Shown here: piece by piece, positions 1-5,543 of the stretch | How the letters are laid out: every line of letters starts with the position of its first letter | Numbering within the stretch: the first letter of the stretch is position 1 | DNA from: CAG-791 sp002394525 | Lineage (GTDB): Bacteria > Bacillota > Clostridia > Lachnospirales > Lachnospiraceae | Assembly (NCBI GenBank): GCA_946536955.1 | Contig: CAMNFJ010000083.1 | Span: 1 to 13,071 of the forward strand | Direction: 5' to 3' | DNA: 13,071 nt | Notes under the pieces: model-generated | Told to the model about the DNA's origin: nothing | Seen by the model: only the letters and a program-made list of their open reading frames with translations | Databases searched by the model: none | Program-made: the position numbers and the translations under genes

Positions 1-8
1 GTGCAACT

Positions 9-36
9 TGACGAGTCTCAGAGCCTTTACGATACT
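9..36 (+). promoter_or_regulatory. Possible promoter of the lipoprotein gene
   Basis: TTGACG at 9-14 and GATACT at 31-36 are separated by 16 bases, which resembles a sigma-A promoter with a weak -10. A transcript would start near 43 and carry a leader of about 78 bases before the gene at 121. No competing promoter with better spacing was seen in 1-120. This is a pattern match only. Confidence 0.3.
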
Positions 37-77
37 TTTGACCTTTACATCATTCTATATGCGGTTTTTTCCTCAGG

Positions 78-99
78 ATGCCGCTCCGTCGAGCGGCAT
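78..99 (+). promoter_or_regulatory. Leader hairpin upstream of the lipoprotein start
   Basis: A perfect 8-bp stem, atgccgct (78-85) with agcggcat (92-99), has a 6-base loop. It sits about 12 bases before the purine-rich ribosome site at 111-117. There is no T-run after it, so it is not an ordinary terminator of an upstream gene. It could protect the mRNA 5' end or tune translation; no function can be assigned from sequence. Confidence 0.35.
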
Positions 100-120
100 G
101 ATTGGAAAGAAAGGAAGATC

Positions 121-1116
121 ATGAAATACAATTATGTGAAAAAACCCCTGGTCCTTCTGCTGGCCGCCACCCTGGCCCTGGCTCCTGCAGGCTGCTCCAG
201 TGCCTCCGCAAAGGACAATGCCGGTACAGCATCGACAGAGCCTTCAAAAGAAAATACAGGAAAAGAAGAGCCCGCCCCTTTGCTGGACGTGACAGAGGAC
301 GGAGGCTGCATCGCGACCTTTGACAAGACGGACAAGGGGACCGGAGGAGGCACCGGGATCACGATCGGAGACGGGGAATACCTGGTCATTGACACAGCCC
401 TGACAGCCGGTCAGGTCCAGGTCAGAGTGGTCAGCGGCGGATCCGATATGGAAAAAGTGCCGGTCCCGGACAACAGTCAGCCTGCCACGATCGACTATGT
501 CTTTGAAGGCAGCGGCACGACCGAATACATGGAGATCCAGCCCGGCAACTATATGGTCAACGTGATGGTCGAGAAAAAGGCCTCCGGCACCATCCTCTTC
601 TCCATAAAGAGCAAGGATGCCGCGTCTGAAAAAGCAGCTGACGCAGCTTCGGCAGCCGCTTCGGACACTGCAGCAGCGGCTGAGACGGCGGCTGCAGCCG
701 GCACGGCAGCGGAGGCGGCCAGAGCCACTGCCACATCGCCCGACATGTATTTCGGAAGCTGGGTCAACGGCGACTACCTGCTCAACATCGGCGAGTCGGA
801 GGACGGCATGTATGCCTCTGTCCACCTCCAGCCTAAGGACGGCCCGATCGTGGAATGGCTCTACAACGAAGTCCTCTTCGATGAAGTGGCCGACGAGATG
901 AACACATTCGAGACCGGCATCAAGACCACCTACACATTCGACGCGAAAGGCCTCATTGATACCGTCGAAGAGGAATTTGACGACGGCGCCGCCGCCTTCC
1001 GCCTCACCAAAGACGGCAGGATGATCTGGGTCGATTACAAAGAGACTCCCGGAAAAAACGAGATCACCTTCAAAAAATCTCCCAAGCTCATCCCGACCCC
1101 CTCAGTCCTCGAATGA
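121..1116 (+). CDS. Exported, probably lipid-anchored protein of unknown function
   Basis: A 331-residue protein. The frame is open to the window edge, but the ATG at 121 is chosen because aaggaag lies just upstream and it begins a clean signal peptide: basic start (KK at 7-8), hydrophobic stretch at 9-23, then Cys25 after P-A-G. The lipobox is imperfect because Pro replaces the usual Leu/Val at -3, so lipidation is likely but not certain. A Ser/Thr/Lys-rich linker follows, then a beta-rich segment to about residue 165. An extremely Ala-rich stretch (about 165-205) joins it to a second beta-rich domain starting YFGSWVNGDYLLNIG, which may be a small lipocalin-like or immunoglobulin-like fold. 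I recognise no family. It probably acts at the outer face of the membrane. It stands alone: a palindrome and a terminator-like hairpin follow, so it is not clearly co-transcribed with the LicD gene. Confidence 0.75.
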   Translation: MKYNYVKKPLVLLLAATLALAPAGCSSASAKDNAGTASTEPSKENTGKEEPAPLLDVTEDGGCIATFDKTDKGTGGGTGITIGDGEYLVIDTALTAGQVQVRVVSGGSDMEKVPVPDNSQPATIDYVFEGSGTTEYMEIQPGNYMVNVMVEKKASGTILFSIKSKDAASEKAADAASAAASDTAAAAETAAAAGTAAEAARATATSPDMYFGSWVNGDYLLNIGESEDGMYASVHLQPKDGPIVEWLYNEVLFDEVADEMNTFETGIKTTYTFDAKGLIDTVEEEFDDGAAAFRLTKDGRMIWVDYKETPGKNEITFKKSPKLIPTPSVLE

Positions 1117-1143
1117 GTCATTGGGGACGGTTCTGCCAACTCA
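1114..1143. repeat. REP-like palindrome containing gacggttc
   Basis: Starting at the stop codon of the preceding gene, tgag (1114-1117) and ttgg (1121-1124) pair with ctca (1140-1143) and ccaa (1136-1139) around the core ggacggttctg. Nearly the same core and right flank (19 of 21 bases) is rebuilt at 3205-3213 plus 3376-3387 when the 154-bp element there is removed. From memory, 'gggacggttc' palindromes recur in many Clostridia genomes as REP-type repeats; that assignment is not tested here. Confidence 0.45.
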
Positions 1144-1189
1144 TCTGAAAACTGCGTCAGATTACAAGGAAAAAGAAACCTGCTATTAA

Positions 1190-1360
1190 GGAAAACCAGG
1201 GGCGATCGCGCGATACGTTGCGGTCGTCCCGTTGTTTTTTTTACCGGAATATGAGATTATAGAACAGGCGGAAAAAACATCCTCTGCCGCCCCTGCAGCG
1301 CGGGAATCTCCTGCACAGGACACTGATCTGCAGCATACCGATCTGCAGACCCTGAGATGA
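1190..1360 (+). pseudogene. Possible C-terminal remnant of a lost coding sequence
   Basis: Between the stop at 1187-1189 and the TGA at 1358-1360 one frame stays open for 56 codons and reads like real protein: a hydrophobic run (IARYVAVVPLFFLPEYE) followed by a Glu/Ala/Asp-rich polar tail with a repeated T/D-D-L-Q. It has no ATG and no ribosome site; the only in-frame candidate is TTG at 1232. The repeated gatctgcag in the tail may be a small local duplication. It could be a gene remnant or a chance open frame. It overlaps the terminator hairpin at 1200-1242. No family recognised. Confidence 0.25.
1200..1242 (+). terminator. Rho-independent terminator after the lipoprotein gene
   Basis: ggg-cgatcgc (1200-1209) pairs with gcggtcg-t-ccc (1220-1230), giving 10 pairs with one wobble and one bulged base around a 10-base loop. 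After gttg comes a run of eight T (1235-1242). Three bases separate the stem from the T-run, which is slightly unusual. It would end the lipoprotein transcript about 85-125 bases after its stop. Confidence 0.55.
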
Positions 1361-1397
1361 AAAAAGAACGGCGCGGACAGCGCCCCGGAGATAAAAA

Positions 1398-2378
1398 ATG
1401 GTTAAACTATCGATCGACCTGCCGGAAGGCTTTCTGGATGAGGAAGTCCGCTGCGGCTACACCGTCACCACCAAGATGAAAAAGGTCTGGGCCGTGGAGC
1501 TGGACATGCTCCACCAGCTGGACAGAGTCTGCAAAAAATACGGCCTGCGCTATTTCGCTGACAGCGGGACCCTCCTGGGTGCCGTCCGCCACCACGGCTT
1601 TATCCCCTGGGACGACGACATCGACGTCGTCATGTTCCGCGACGACTACGAGCTCCTCAAGAAGTGCGCCGCAAAGGAATTTCAGCACCCCTACTTTTTC
1701 CAGACCCTCTACAACGATGAGAAGCTCATCCGGGAGCACGCCCAGATCCGCAACAGCGAGACCACGGGCTACCTGCCCAACGAGGAGGACCGCCCCTACA
1801 ACAAGGGCCTCTTCCTGGACATCTTCCCCCTGGACATCCTGCCCGACGACGGCCTCAAATACAAGCTCCACATGGCCAAGATCAAACTCCTCTGGCGCAC
1901 CATCGAATACGGCGGCTACGTCAGGGACTACCCCCACGAGCTCAAGGGCAAGATCTTCCTCCAGGGCACGAAGCTCCTCTACAAATTCACCGACTACAAA
2001 AAGCTCTTCAAAAAATACGAAGAGCTCTGCGCCAAATACAACGACAGCGGATATGACCGCATCAGCTACGTCTGCTTTTCCCGCGGAAAAGAGAAAAACA
2101 TGTTCCGCAGGGAATGGTGGGATGAGACCATCGAAATGCCCTTCGAATTCACCACCATCCCCTGTCCCGCGGGCTACGACGGCCGCCTGACCCAGGAGTA
2201 CAAGGACTACATGACCATCAAAAATATCCCCTCCACCCACATCGACGCCTTCGGCGGCACCATCCAGAGCGCCGAAAAGCCCTACGATGAATTCATCAGG
2301 GACAAAAAGGCAGCGGCAGCCGCGGCGGACCACAACAGCGAGGACAGTGACGCGGGGACAAATGCCGAGTCACACTGA
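1398..2378 (+). CDS. licD: LicD family phosphotransferase
   Basis: A 326-residue soluble protein of the LicD family. Members move a phospho-alcohol group, such as phosphocholine or ribitol/glycerol phosphate, from a CDP-activated donor to a cell-surface sugar. The family signature is clear at residues 54-84: ADSGTLLGAVRHHGFIPW followed by DDDID (72-76), the metal-binding acidic cluster of this nucleotidyltransferase-like fold, then D-D-Y-E. A conserved LFLDIFPLDILP-type segment follows near 147-158. The ATG at 1398 has ccggag seven bases upstream. The last 20 residues are Ala/Asp/Asn-rich and look disordered. It is followed 107 bases later by a racemase-family gene and then a TagD-like cytidylyltransferase, which could supply the CDP-activated substrate. 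The acceptor glycan cannot be deduced. LicD membership is near certain; the substrate is not known. Confidence 0.9.
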   Translation: MVKLSIDLPEGFLDEEVRCGYTVTTKMKKVWAVELDMLHQLDRVCKKYGLRYFADSGTLLGAVRHHGFIPWDDDIDVVMFRDDYELLKKCAAKEFQHPYFFQTLYNDEKLIREHAQIRNSETTGYLPNEEDRPYNKGLFLDIFPLDILPDDGLKYKLHMAKIKLLWRTIEYGGYVRDYPHELKGKIFLQGTKLLYKFTDYKKLFKKYEELCAKYNDSGYDRISYVCFSRGKEKNMFRREWWDETIEMPFEFTTIPCPAGYDGRLTQEYKDYMTIKNIPSTHIDAFGGTIQSAEKPYDEFIRDKKAAAAAADHNSEDSDAGTNAESH

Positions 2379-2411
2379 CGCGCCAAAGCCACGCGATGAC
2401 AGGACTGCCGG

Positions 2412-2436
2412 ACGGACATGTCCGTGCATCGATGCA
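2412..2436. promoter_or_regulatory. Two abutting perfect palindromes upstream of the racemase gene
   Basis: acggacatgtccgt (2412-2425) is a perfect 14-bp palindrome and tgcatcgatgca (2425-2436) a perfect 12-bp palindrome that shares its first base. They lie in the 107-base gap between the LicD and racemase genes. There is no T-run, so termination is unlikely. They could bind a dimeric regulator or form an RNA processing site. Confidence 0.3.
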
Positions 2437-2485
2437 GCCCCCACCGCATACCTGAAAAGAAATCTGCAACCTGTAAGGAGCTAAC

Positions 2486-3187
2486 ATGAAAGACAACTTC
2501 GTGATCGGCGTGCTCGGCGGAATGGGCACCTATGCGACCATTCATCTCTTTAAGCAATACGCGGACGTATTCCCTGCGGAAAAGGAATGGGACCGCCCCC
2601 GGATCATCATCGACAACCGCTGCACCATGCCCAGCCGCGTCCTGGCCTTCCTGCGCCACATCAAGGAGGACGAGCTCGTGGACCAGATGAGCGATTCTAT
2701 GCGCCACCTGGTCGAAGCCGGCGCCACCCGCATCATCCTGGCCTGTAACACCTCCCACCTCTTCCTTCCCCGGATCTACGAAAACGTCCCTGAAGCGGAG
2801 GAAAAGGTGGTCCACATCATCCGGACCTGCGTCGACCGGGTCAGGGCCGACGGCAGAAAGACCGTCTACCTCCTGGGCTCCGAAGGGACCATCGACTCCC
2901 ACATCTACCAGGACGCCCTCGCCGCTGAAGGCATCGAGTGCCTGGTCCCCGCCCCCGAGGAATACGCCGACCTGCGCGAATGCATCGAGGCCGTCAAACA
3001 GGACAAATATACAGACGAAGCCAAAAAGCTCTTCCTGGGCCTCGTCAACCGCTATGACGCCTGCATCCTGGGCTGCACAGAGCTCCCCATCCTCTATGAA
3101 AAATACGCGGAGGAAGTGACCTGCAAAAAGATCTACGACCCCCTCATGACCGCCCTCGAAAAACTGAAGGAAGAATACGACCAGTGA
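2486..3187 (+). CDS. Aspartate/glutamate racemase family protein
   Basis: A 233-residue cytoplasmic enzyme of the cofactor-independent Asp/Glu racemase family. The start matches the family (IGVLGGMGTYAT, residues 7-18). Both catalytic cysteines are present: Cys87 in ACNTSH and Cys197 in GCTELP, each followed by Asn/Thr or Thr-Glu as in active two-base racemases. Length is normal. The ATG has aaggag at 2475-2480. Family members interconvert L- and D-aspartate, glutamate or other amino acids; specificity cannot be read from this sequence. Placement between a LicD gene and a TagD-like gene suggests a part in cell-surface polymer making, perhaps giving a D-amino acid, but this is inference. The essential glutamate racemase MurI is an alternative role; the GGMGTYAT start is more like the broad-specificity RacD/YgeA type than MurI. 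Confidence 0.85.
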   Translation: MKDNFVIGVLGGMGTYATIHLFKQYADVFPAEKEWDRPRIIIDNRCTMPSRVLAFLRHIKEDELVDQMSDSMRHLVEAGATRIILACNTSHLFLPRIYENVPEAEEKVVHIIRTCVDRVRADGRKTVYLLGSEGTIDSHIYQDALAAEGIECLVPAPEEYADLRECIEAVKQDKYTDEAKKLFLGLVNRYDACILGCTELPILYEKYAEEVTCKKIYDPLMTALEKLKEEYDQ

Positions 3188-3204
3188 GCTGACTGAGACA
3201 GGAA

Positions 3205-3387
3205 GGACGGTTCGTTACAGTTCAGACCCACCTGAAACTCGAGGCGTTTTGCGCACGCTCTTTGCGCAAAACCCGAGTTTGACGGCGTTCAGCGGCGCGT
3301 AAGCGCATTGGAATCGCTGAACGCAACGTTACATGTTCACGCCCTTCGAAGGGGCGTGAACTGTAACGACGGTTCTGCTGACTCATC
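3205..3387. repeat. REP-like sequence split by a 154-bp insertion
   Basis: Left piece ggacggttc (3205-3213) and right piece gacggttctgctgactcatc (3368-3387) rejoin, after removing the 154-bp element and one copy of its 8-bp duplication, into a sequence matching 19 of 21 bases of the palindrome core at 1125-1145. The insertion target was thus probably a REP-like repeat after the racemase stop codon. Confidence 0.4.
3206..3375 (+). mobile_element. 154-bp MITE-like structured element, copy A, with 8-bp target duplication
   Basis: The element spans 3214-3367 and is flanked by perfect direct repeats gacggttc (3206-3213 and 3368-3375). Its ends are inverted repeats matching at 14 of 16 positions (3214-3229 with 3352-3367), starting GTTACAGTTCA. 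Inside are three hairpins: aactcg plus gttttgcgc with gcgcaaaac plus cgagtt (3236-3279); gcgttcagcg with cgctgaacgc, holding a small gcgc-gtaa-gcgc hairpin (3285-3324); and gttaca plus gttcacgccc with gggcgtgaac plus tgtaac (3329-3367). It encodes no protein. A second copy of identical length lies at 5545-5698. The 8-bp duplication and GTTA/GTAA ends would fit the IS66 group, but this parentage is only a guess. Confidence 0.7.
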
Positions 3388-3429
3388 CGCCCCCCTTCAG
3401 CTGATCGCTATATATAGGAGAAAACAAAC

Positions 3430-3837
3430 ATGGCAAAGATACTGACATTCGGAGTATACGACTACTTTCACCTCGGCCACCTGCGCCTCTTCAAGCAGTG
3501 CAAGGAGCACGCGGATTACCTGGTCGTGGCAGTCCAGGACGGCGACTACATCCTCAAGTTCAAACCCGACGCCCACATCCTCTACTCCACCGAAGAGCGT
3601 GTTGAGATCCTGGAAGGCCTGCGCGTGGTCGACAAAGTGGTCGTCTACCAGACCGTCGGCGTCGAAGCCCTGGAACAGATCGATTTCGACATCCTGGCCC
3701 TGGGCGAGGACCACAGGGGAGGACGCTTTGACGAATGCGTCAAATGGTGCGAGGACCACGGCAAGTCCGTCGTCCGCCTGAAGAGGACCCCCGGGATCTG
3801 CTCCTCGGACATCAAGAAAGAGCTGTCGAGGAACTGA
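3430..3837 (+). CDS. tagD: TagD-like cytidylyltransferase (glycerol-3-phosphate cytidylyltransferase family)
   Basis: A 135-residue enzyme, the normal size for TagD-type cytidylyltransferases, which join CTP and an alcohol phosphate (typically sn-glycerol-3-phosphate) to give a CDP-alcohol and pyrophosphate. The HxGH nucleotide-binding motif is at residues 14-17 (HLGH) after the usual ILTFGVYDYF strand. The second signature, RTxGISTT in classical TagD, appears as RTPGICSSD at 119-127. Several residues around the alcohol-phosphate pocket differ from classical TagD, so the substrate may be another polyol phosphate or an amino-alcohol phosphate. The ATG has aggag nine bases upstream. It follows the racemase gene by 242 bases, a gap caused mainly by the 154-bp insertion, so the three genes were probably closer before. 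It would supply the donor used by the LicD protein. Confidence 0.82.
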   Translation: MAKILTFGVYDYFHLGHLRLFKQCKEHADYLVVAVQDGDYILKFKPDAHILYSTEERVEILEGLRVVDKVVVYQTVGVEALEQIDFDILALGEDHRGGRFDECVKWCEDHGKSVVRLKRTPGICSSDIKKELSRN

Positions 3838-3867
3838 CGAAAAAAACTGCCGGGAACCCCGCCCGCG

Positions 3868-4006
3868 CGGTGCCCGAACCGGAAGCGCCCGCGGAGACGC
3901 AGGTCCCGAAGAACTGAACCGGGAGAACCTGCGGATACGCAGGTCCCACGGTGCCCGAACCGGAAGCGCCCGCGGAGACGCAGCTCCCGCGGTGCCTGAA
4001 CCAGGC
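3868..4006. repeat. Degenerate 40-41 bp tandem repeat, about 3.4 copies
   Basis: Copies at 3868-3908 and 3949-3989 (41 bp) differ at one base. Between them 3909-3948 is a diverged copy, and 3990-4006 is a partial fourth. Only the diverged middle copy can form a perfect 7-bp hairpin, acctgcg-gata-cgcaggt (3929-3946). The unit is not a multiple of three and contains stops on the + strand, so it is not a protein repeat there. It fills the gap between the TagD-like gene and its terminator. Confidence 0.7.
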
Positions 4007-4061
4007 CCCCGGAGCAGGCCGTGGCCAATAAAGATAGGACTGATGAATACCTGACGGATAC

Positions 4062-4109
4062 ATACAGACTGCCGGATCAGCATGGACCCGGCAGTCTGTA
4101 TACGTTTTT
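4062..4109 (+). terminator. Strong rho-independent terminator before the rpsF operon
   Basis: A perfect 14-bp stem, atacagactgccgg (4062-4075) with ccggcagtctgtat (4088-4101), a 12-base loop, then acg and five T (4105-4109). It ends the LicD-racemase-TagD transcripts and separates them from the ribosomal operon. Confidence 0.85.
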
Positions 4110-4144
4110 GATCCCGAAAGCCGGAAAAACCTGAAAAATTATAC

Positions 4145-4173
4145 TTGCGGCATCCGGATGAATGTGCTAAGAT
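4145..4173 (+). promoter_or_regulatory. Promoter of rpsF-ssb-rpsR
   Basis: TTGCGG (4145-4150) and TAAGAT (4168-4173) are 17 bases apart, with TG one base before the -10 (extended -10). The start would be near 4180, giving a leader of about 100 bases. An alternative -10, TATACT at 4140-4145, lacks a convincing -35; if used, the inverted repeat at 4155-4182 would be transcribed. Confidence 0.6.
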
Positions 4174-4182
4174 ATTCATCCG
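4155..4182. promoter_or_regulatory. Inverted repeat around the rpsF promoter -10
   Basis: cggatgaat (4155-4163) and attcatccg (4174-4182) are perfect 9-bp inverted arms separated by 10 bases that contain the -10 hexamer. As DNA this looks like an operator centred on the promoter. If transcription starts upstream at the TATACT site it would instead be a 5' hairpin. S6:S18 autoregulation of this operon through an mRNA hairpin is known in bacteria, but I cannot confirm that motif here. Confidence 0.4.
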
Positions 4183-4218
4183 TGGGATTAACTCCCGAAA
4201 TAATTTTTCCTTGCTCCT

Positions 4219-4244
4219 GTGATCGATAACGGATCACTGTTTTT
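4219..4244 (+). terminator. Weak hairpin plus T-run in the rpsF leader (possible attenuator)
   Basis: gtgatc (4219-4224) pairs with gatcac (4232-4237) around a 7-base loop, followed by tg and five T (4240-4244), 36 bases before the rpsF start. The stem is only 6 bp, so termination would be partial at most. A leader attenuator would fit the autoregulation common in ribosomal-protein operons. Confidence 0.3.
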
Positions 4245-4279
4245 GATGCAGGGGCCAGAGACCAAAAGGAGGTAGAAGA

Positions 4280-4570
4280 ATGGGTAAATACGAGTTAGCC
4301 GTTGTTGTGAATGCGCAGATCGATGATGAAGCGAGGACAGCGGTTGTCGACAGATGCAAAGAGCTGATCGTCCGTTTCGGCGGCACAGTCGGTGAAGTCG
4401 ACGACTGGGGCAAGAAGAAGCTTGCCTATGAGATCCAGAAGATGAACGAAGGTTACTACTACTTCATCAAGTTCGAAGCTGATGGCTCCGCGATCGCCGA
4501 GATCGAGAGCTTCATGCGCATCATGGATAACGTCCTCAGATATCTGTGCGTAAAACAGGAAGCGGCCTGA
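4280..4570 (+). CDS. rpsF: 30S ribosomal protein S6
   Basis: A 96-residue S6 protein of the small ribosomal subunit, which binds 16S rRNA together with S18. It starts MGKYELAVVVNAQID and shows the usual WGKKKLAYEIQKMNEGYYYFIKFEA core of S6 and the typical M-R-x-M-D-N-V-L-R-Y segment near the end. The ATG at 4280 has a near-perfect aaaggagg site 7-8 bases upstream. It is the first gene of rpsF-ssb-rpsR, with ssb 22 bases downstream. Codon use is more AT-tolerant and more highly biased than in neighbours, as expected for high expression. Identity is certain. Confidence 0.97.
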   Translation: MGKYELAVVVNAQIDDEARTAVVDRCKELIVRFGGTVGEVDDWGKKKLAYEIQKMNEGYYYFIKFEADGSAIAEIESFMRIMDNVLRYLCVKQEAA

Positions 4571-4592
4571 TCAACAGAAGAAAGAGGTCATC

Positions 4593-5144
4593 ATGAATAA
4601 AGTCATACTTATGGGGCGCCTTACCAGGGATCCCGAAGTCCGTTATACCCAGGGAGAGAACTCCCTGTGCATCGCCAACTTTTCCATCGCGGTGGACCGG
4701 CGTTTCAACCGCAACAACCAGGATGGGCAGACTGCCGATTTTATCAACATCGTGGCATTCGGAAAGCTGGCTGAGCATGTCGAGAAGTACTACCGCAAGG
4801 GCCTGAAAACGGCTCTCACCGGCAGGATCCAGACCCGCAATTACACCAACCGCGAAGGACAGAAGGTCTATGTGACCGAGGTCGTCGCAGAGGAGCTGGA
4901 GTTTGCTGAGAGCAAGAACGCAGCCGGCAGCGGCGGCGGTTCCGGAAGCTACGGCGGCGGAAATTACGGCGGATCCGGCAACGGCGGAAACTACGGCGGT
5001 TCCGGCAGCTATGGCAATGGCGGCGGAAATTATGGCGGCGGTTACAGCGCACCCGCGCAGAACCAGTCAGCCCCCGCGTCAGACGCACTGGATGGATTTA
5101 TGAATATCCCGGACGGCATCGACGAGGAGCTTCCTTTCAACTGA
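4593..5144 (+). CDS. ssb: Single-stranded DNA-binding protein
   Basis: A 183-residue SSB, which coats single-stranded DNA as a tetramer in replication, repair and recombination. The OB-fold domain covers about residues 1-107: MNKVILMGRLTRDPEVRY, then the family F-x-x-A-V-D-R-R-F and the FINIVAFGKLAEHVEKY segment. Residues about 110-155 form a Gly/Asn/Ser/Tyr-rich flexible linker made of repeated GGGNYGGSG-like units. The end, GIDEELPFN, is the acidic partner-binding tip, normally DDDLPF; here one Asn follows Phe, so the tip is not strictly terminal. It lies between rpsF and rpsR as in many Bacillota. The start has gaaagagg upstream. The Gly-coding repeats make the DNA itself repetitive at 4925-5045. 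Confidence 0.96.
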   Translation: MNKVILMGRLTRDPEVRYTQGENSLCIANFSIAVDRRFNRNNQDGQTADFINIVAFGKLAEHVEKYYRKGLKTALTGRIQTRNYTNREGQKVYVTEVVAEELEFAESKNAAGSGGGSGSYGGGNYGGSGNGGNYGGSGSYGNGGGNYGGGYSAPAQNQSAPASDALDGFMNIPDGIDEELPFN

Positions 5145-5279
5145 TCAGACAAAGGTCCGGATCAGCAGAATGATTGAAATGATCGTTTAATCATCAGAGA
5201 AGCCCGGGGTCGAATGTATGCCACGGCGCAGGCGGACCGGAAGGATCCGCACCCATAGGGAGTATACAGGAGGTTAGAA

Positions 5280-5543
5280 ATGGCTTTTAACAGAGAGAAT
5301 CGTTCGGATGCACCTTTCCGCAAGAGAGGCGGCTTCCACAGAAAGAGAAAAGTCTGCGTGTTCTGCGGCAAGGACAACGCAATCGATTATAAGGATGTCG
5401 CAAAGCTTCGCAAGTACGTTTCCGAGAGCGGAAAGATCCTGCCCCGCAGAATCACAGGTACCTGCGCGACACACCAGAGAGCCCTCACCGGCGCGATCAA
5501 GAGAGCCCGTCACCTGGCTCTGATGCCTTACACAGAGCGTTGA
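5280..5543 (+). CDS. rpsR: 30S ribosomal protein S18, zinc-binding type
   Basis: An 87-residue S18, partner of S6 in the 30S platform. The ATG has aggagg at 5269-5274. The conserved core KILPRRITGTCATHQRALTGAIKRARHLALMPY is intact. Cys26, Cys29, Cys62 and His65 form a probable zinc site, the zinc-binding form of S18 rather than the Cys-less form often used under zinc limitation. The 135-base gap after ssb holds only weak hairpins (for example atgatt/aatcat). The stop codon (5541-5543) lies inside the 8-bp duplication of the 154-bp element that follows, so the insertion hit exactly at the gene end without changing the protein. Confidence 0.96.
   Translation: MAFNRENRSDAPFRKRGGFHRKRKVCVFCGKDNAIDYKDVAKLRKYVSESGKILPRRITGTCATHQRALTGAIKRARHLALMPYTER

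Noticed and set aside
1..120. Coding extension upstream of the lipoprotein ATG
   Set aside because: Translation there lacks a start signal and would bury the signal peptide; 1-120 looks like promoter and leader.
1407..2333. 308-codon open frame on the - strand
   Set aside because: A Val/Glu/Asp-rich shadow of the LicD gene caused by its C-ending codons; the + strand has clear family motifs.
3397..4179. 260-codon open frame on the - strand with repeated ASPRALPVRAP peptides
   Set aside because: It runs opposite the TagD-like gene, the tandem repeat and the terminator. The repeated peptide comes from the DNA repeat, and no start signal is seen.
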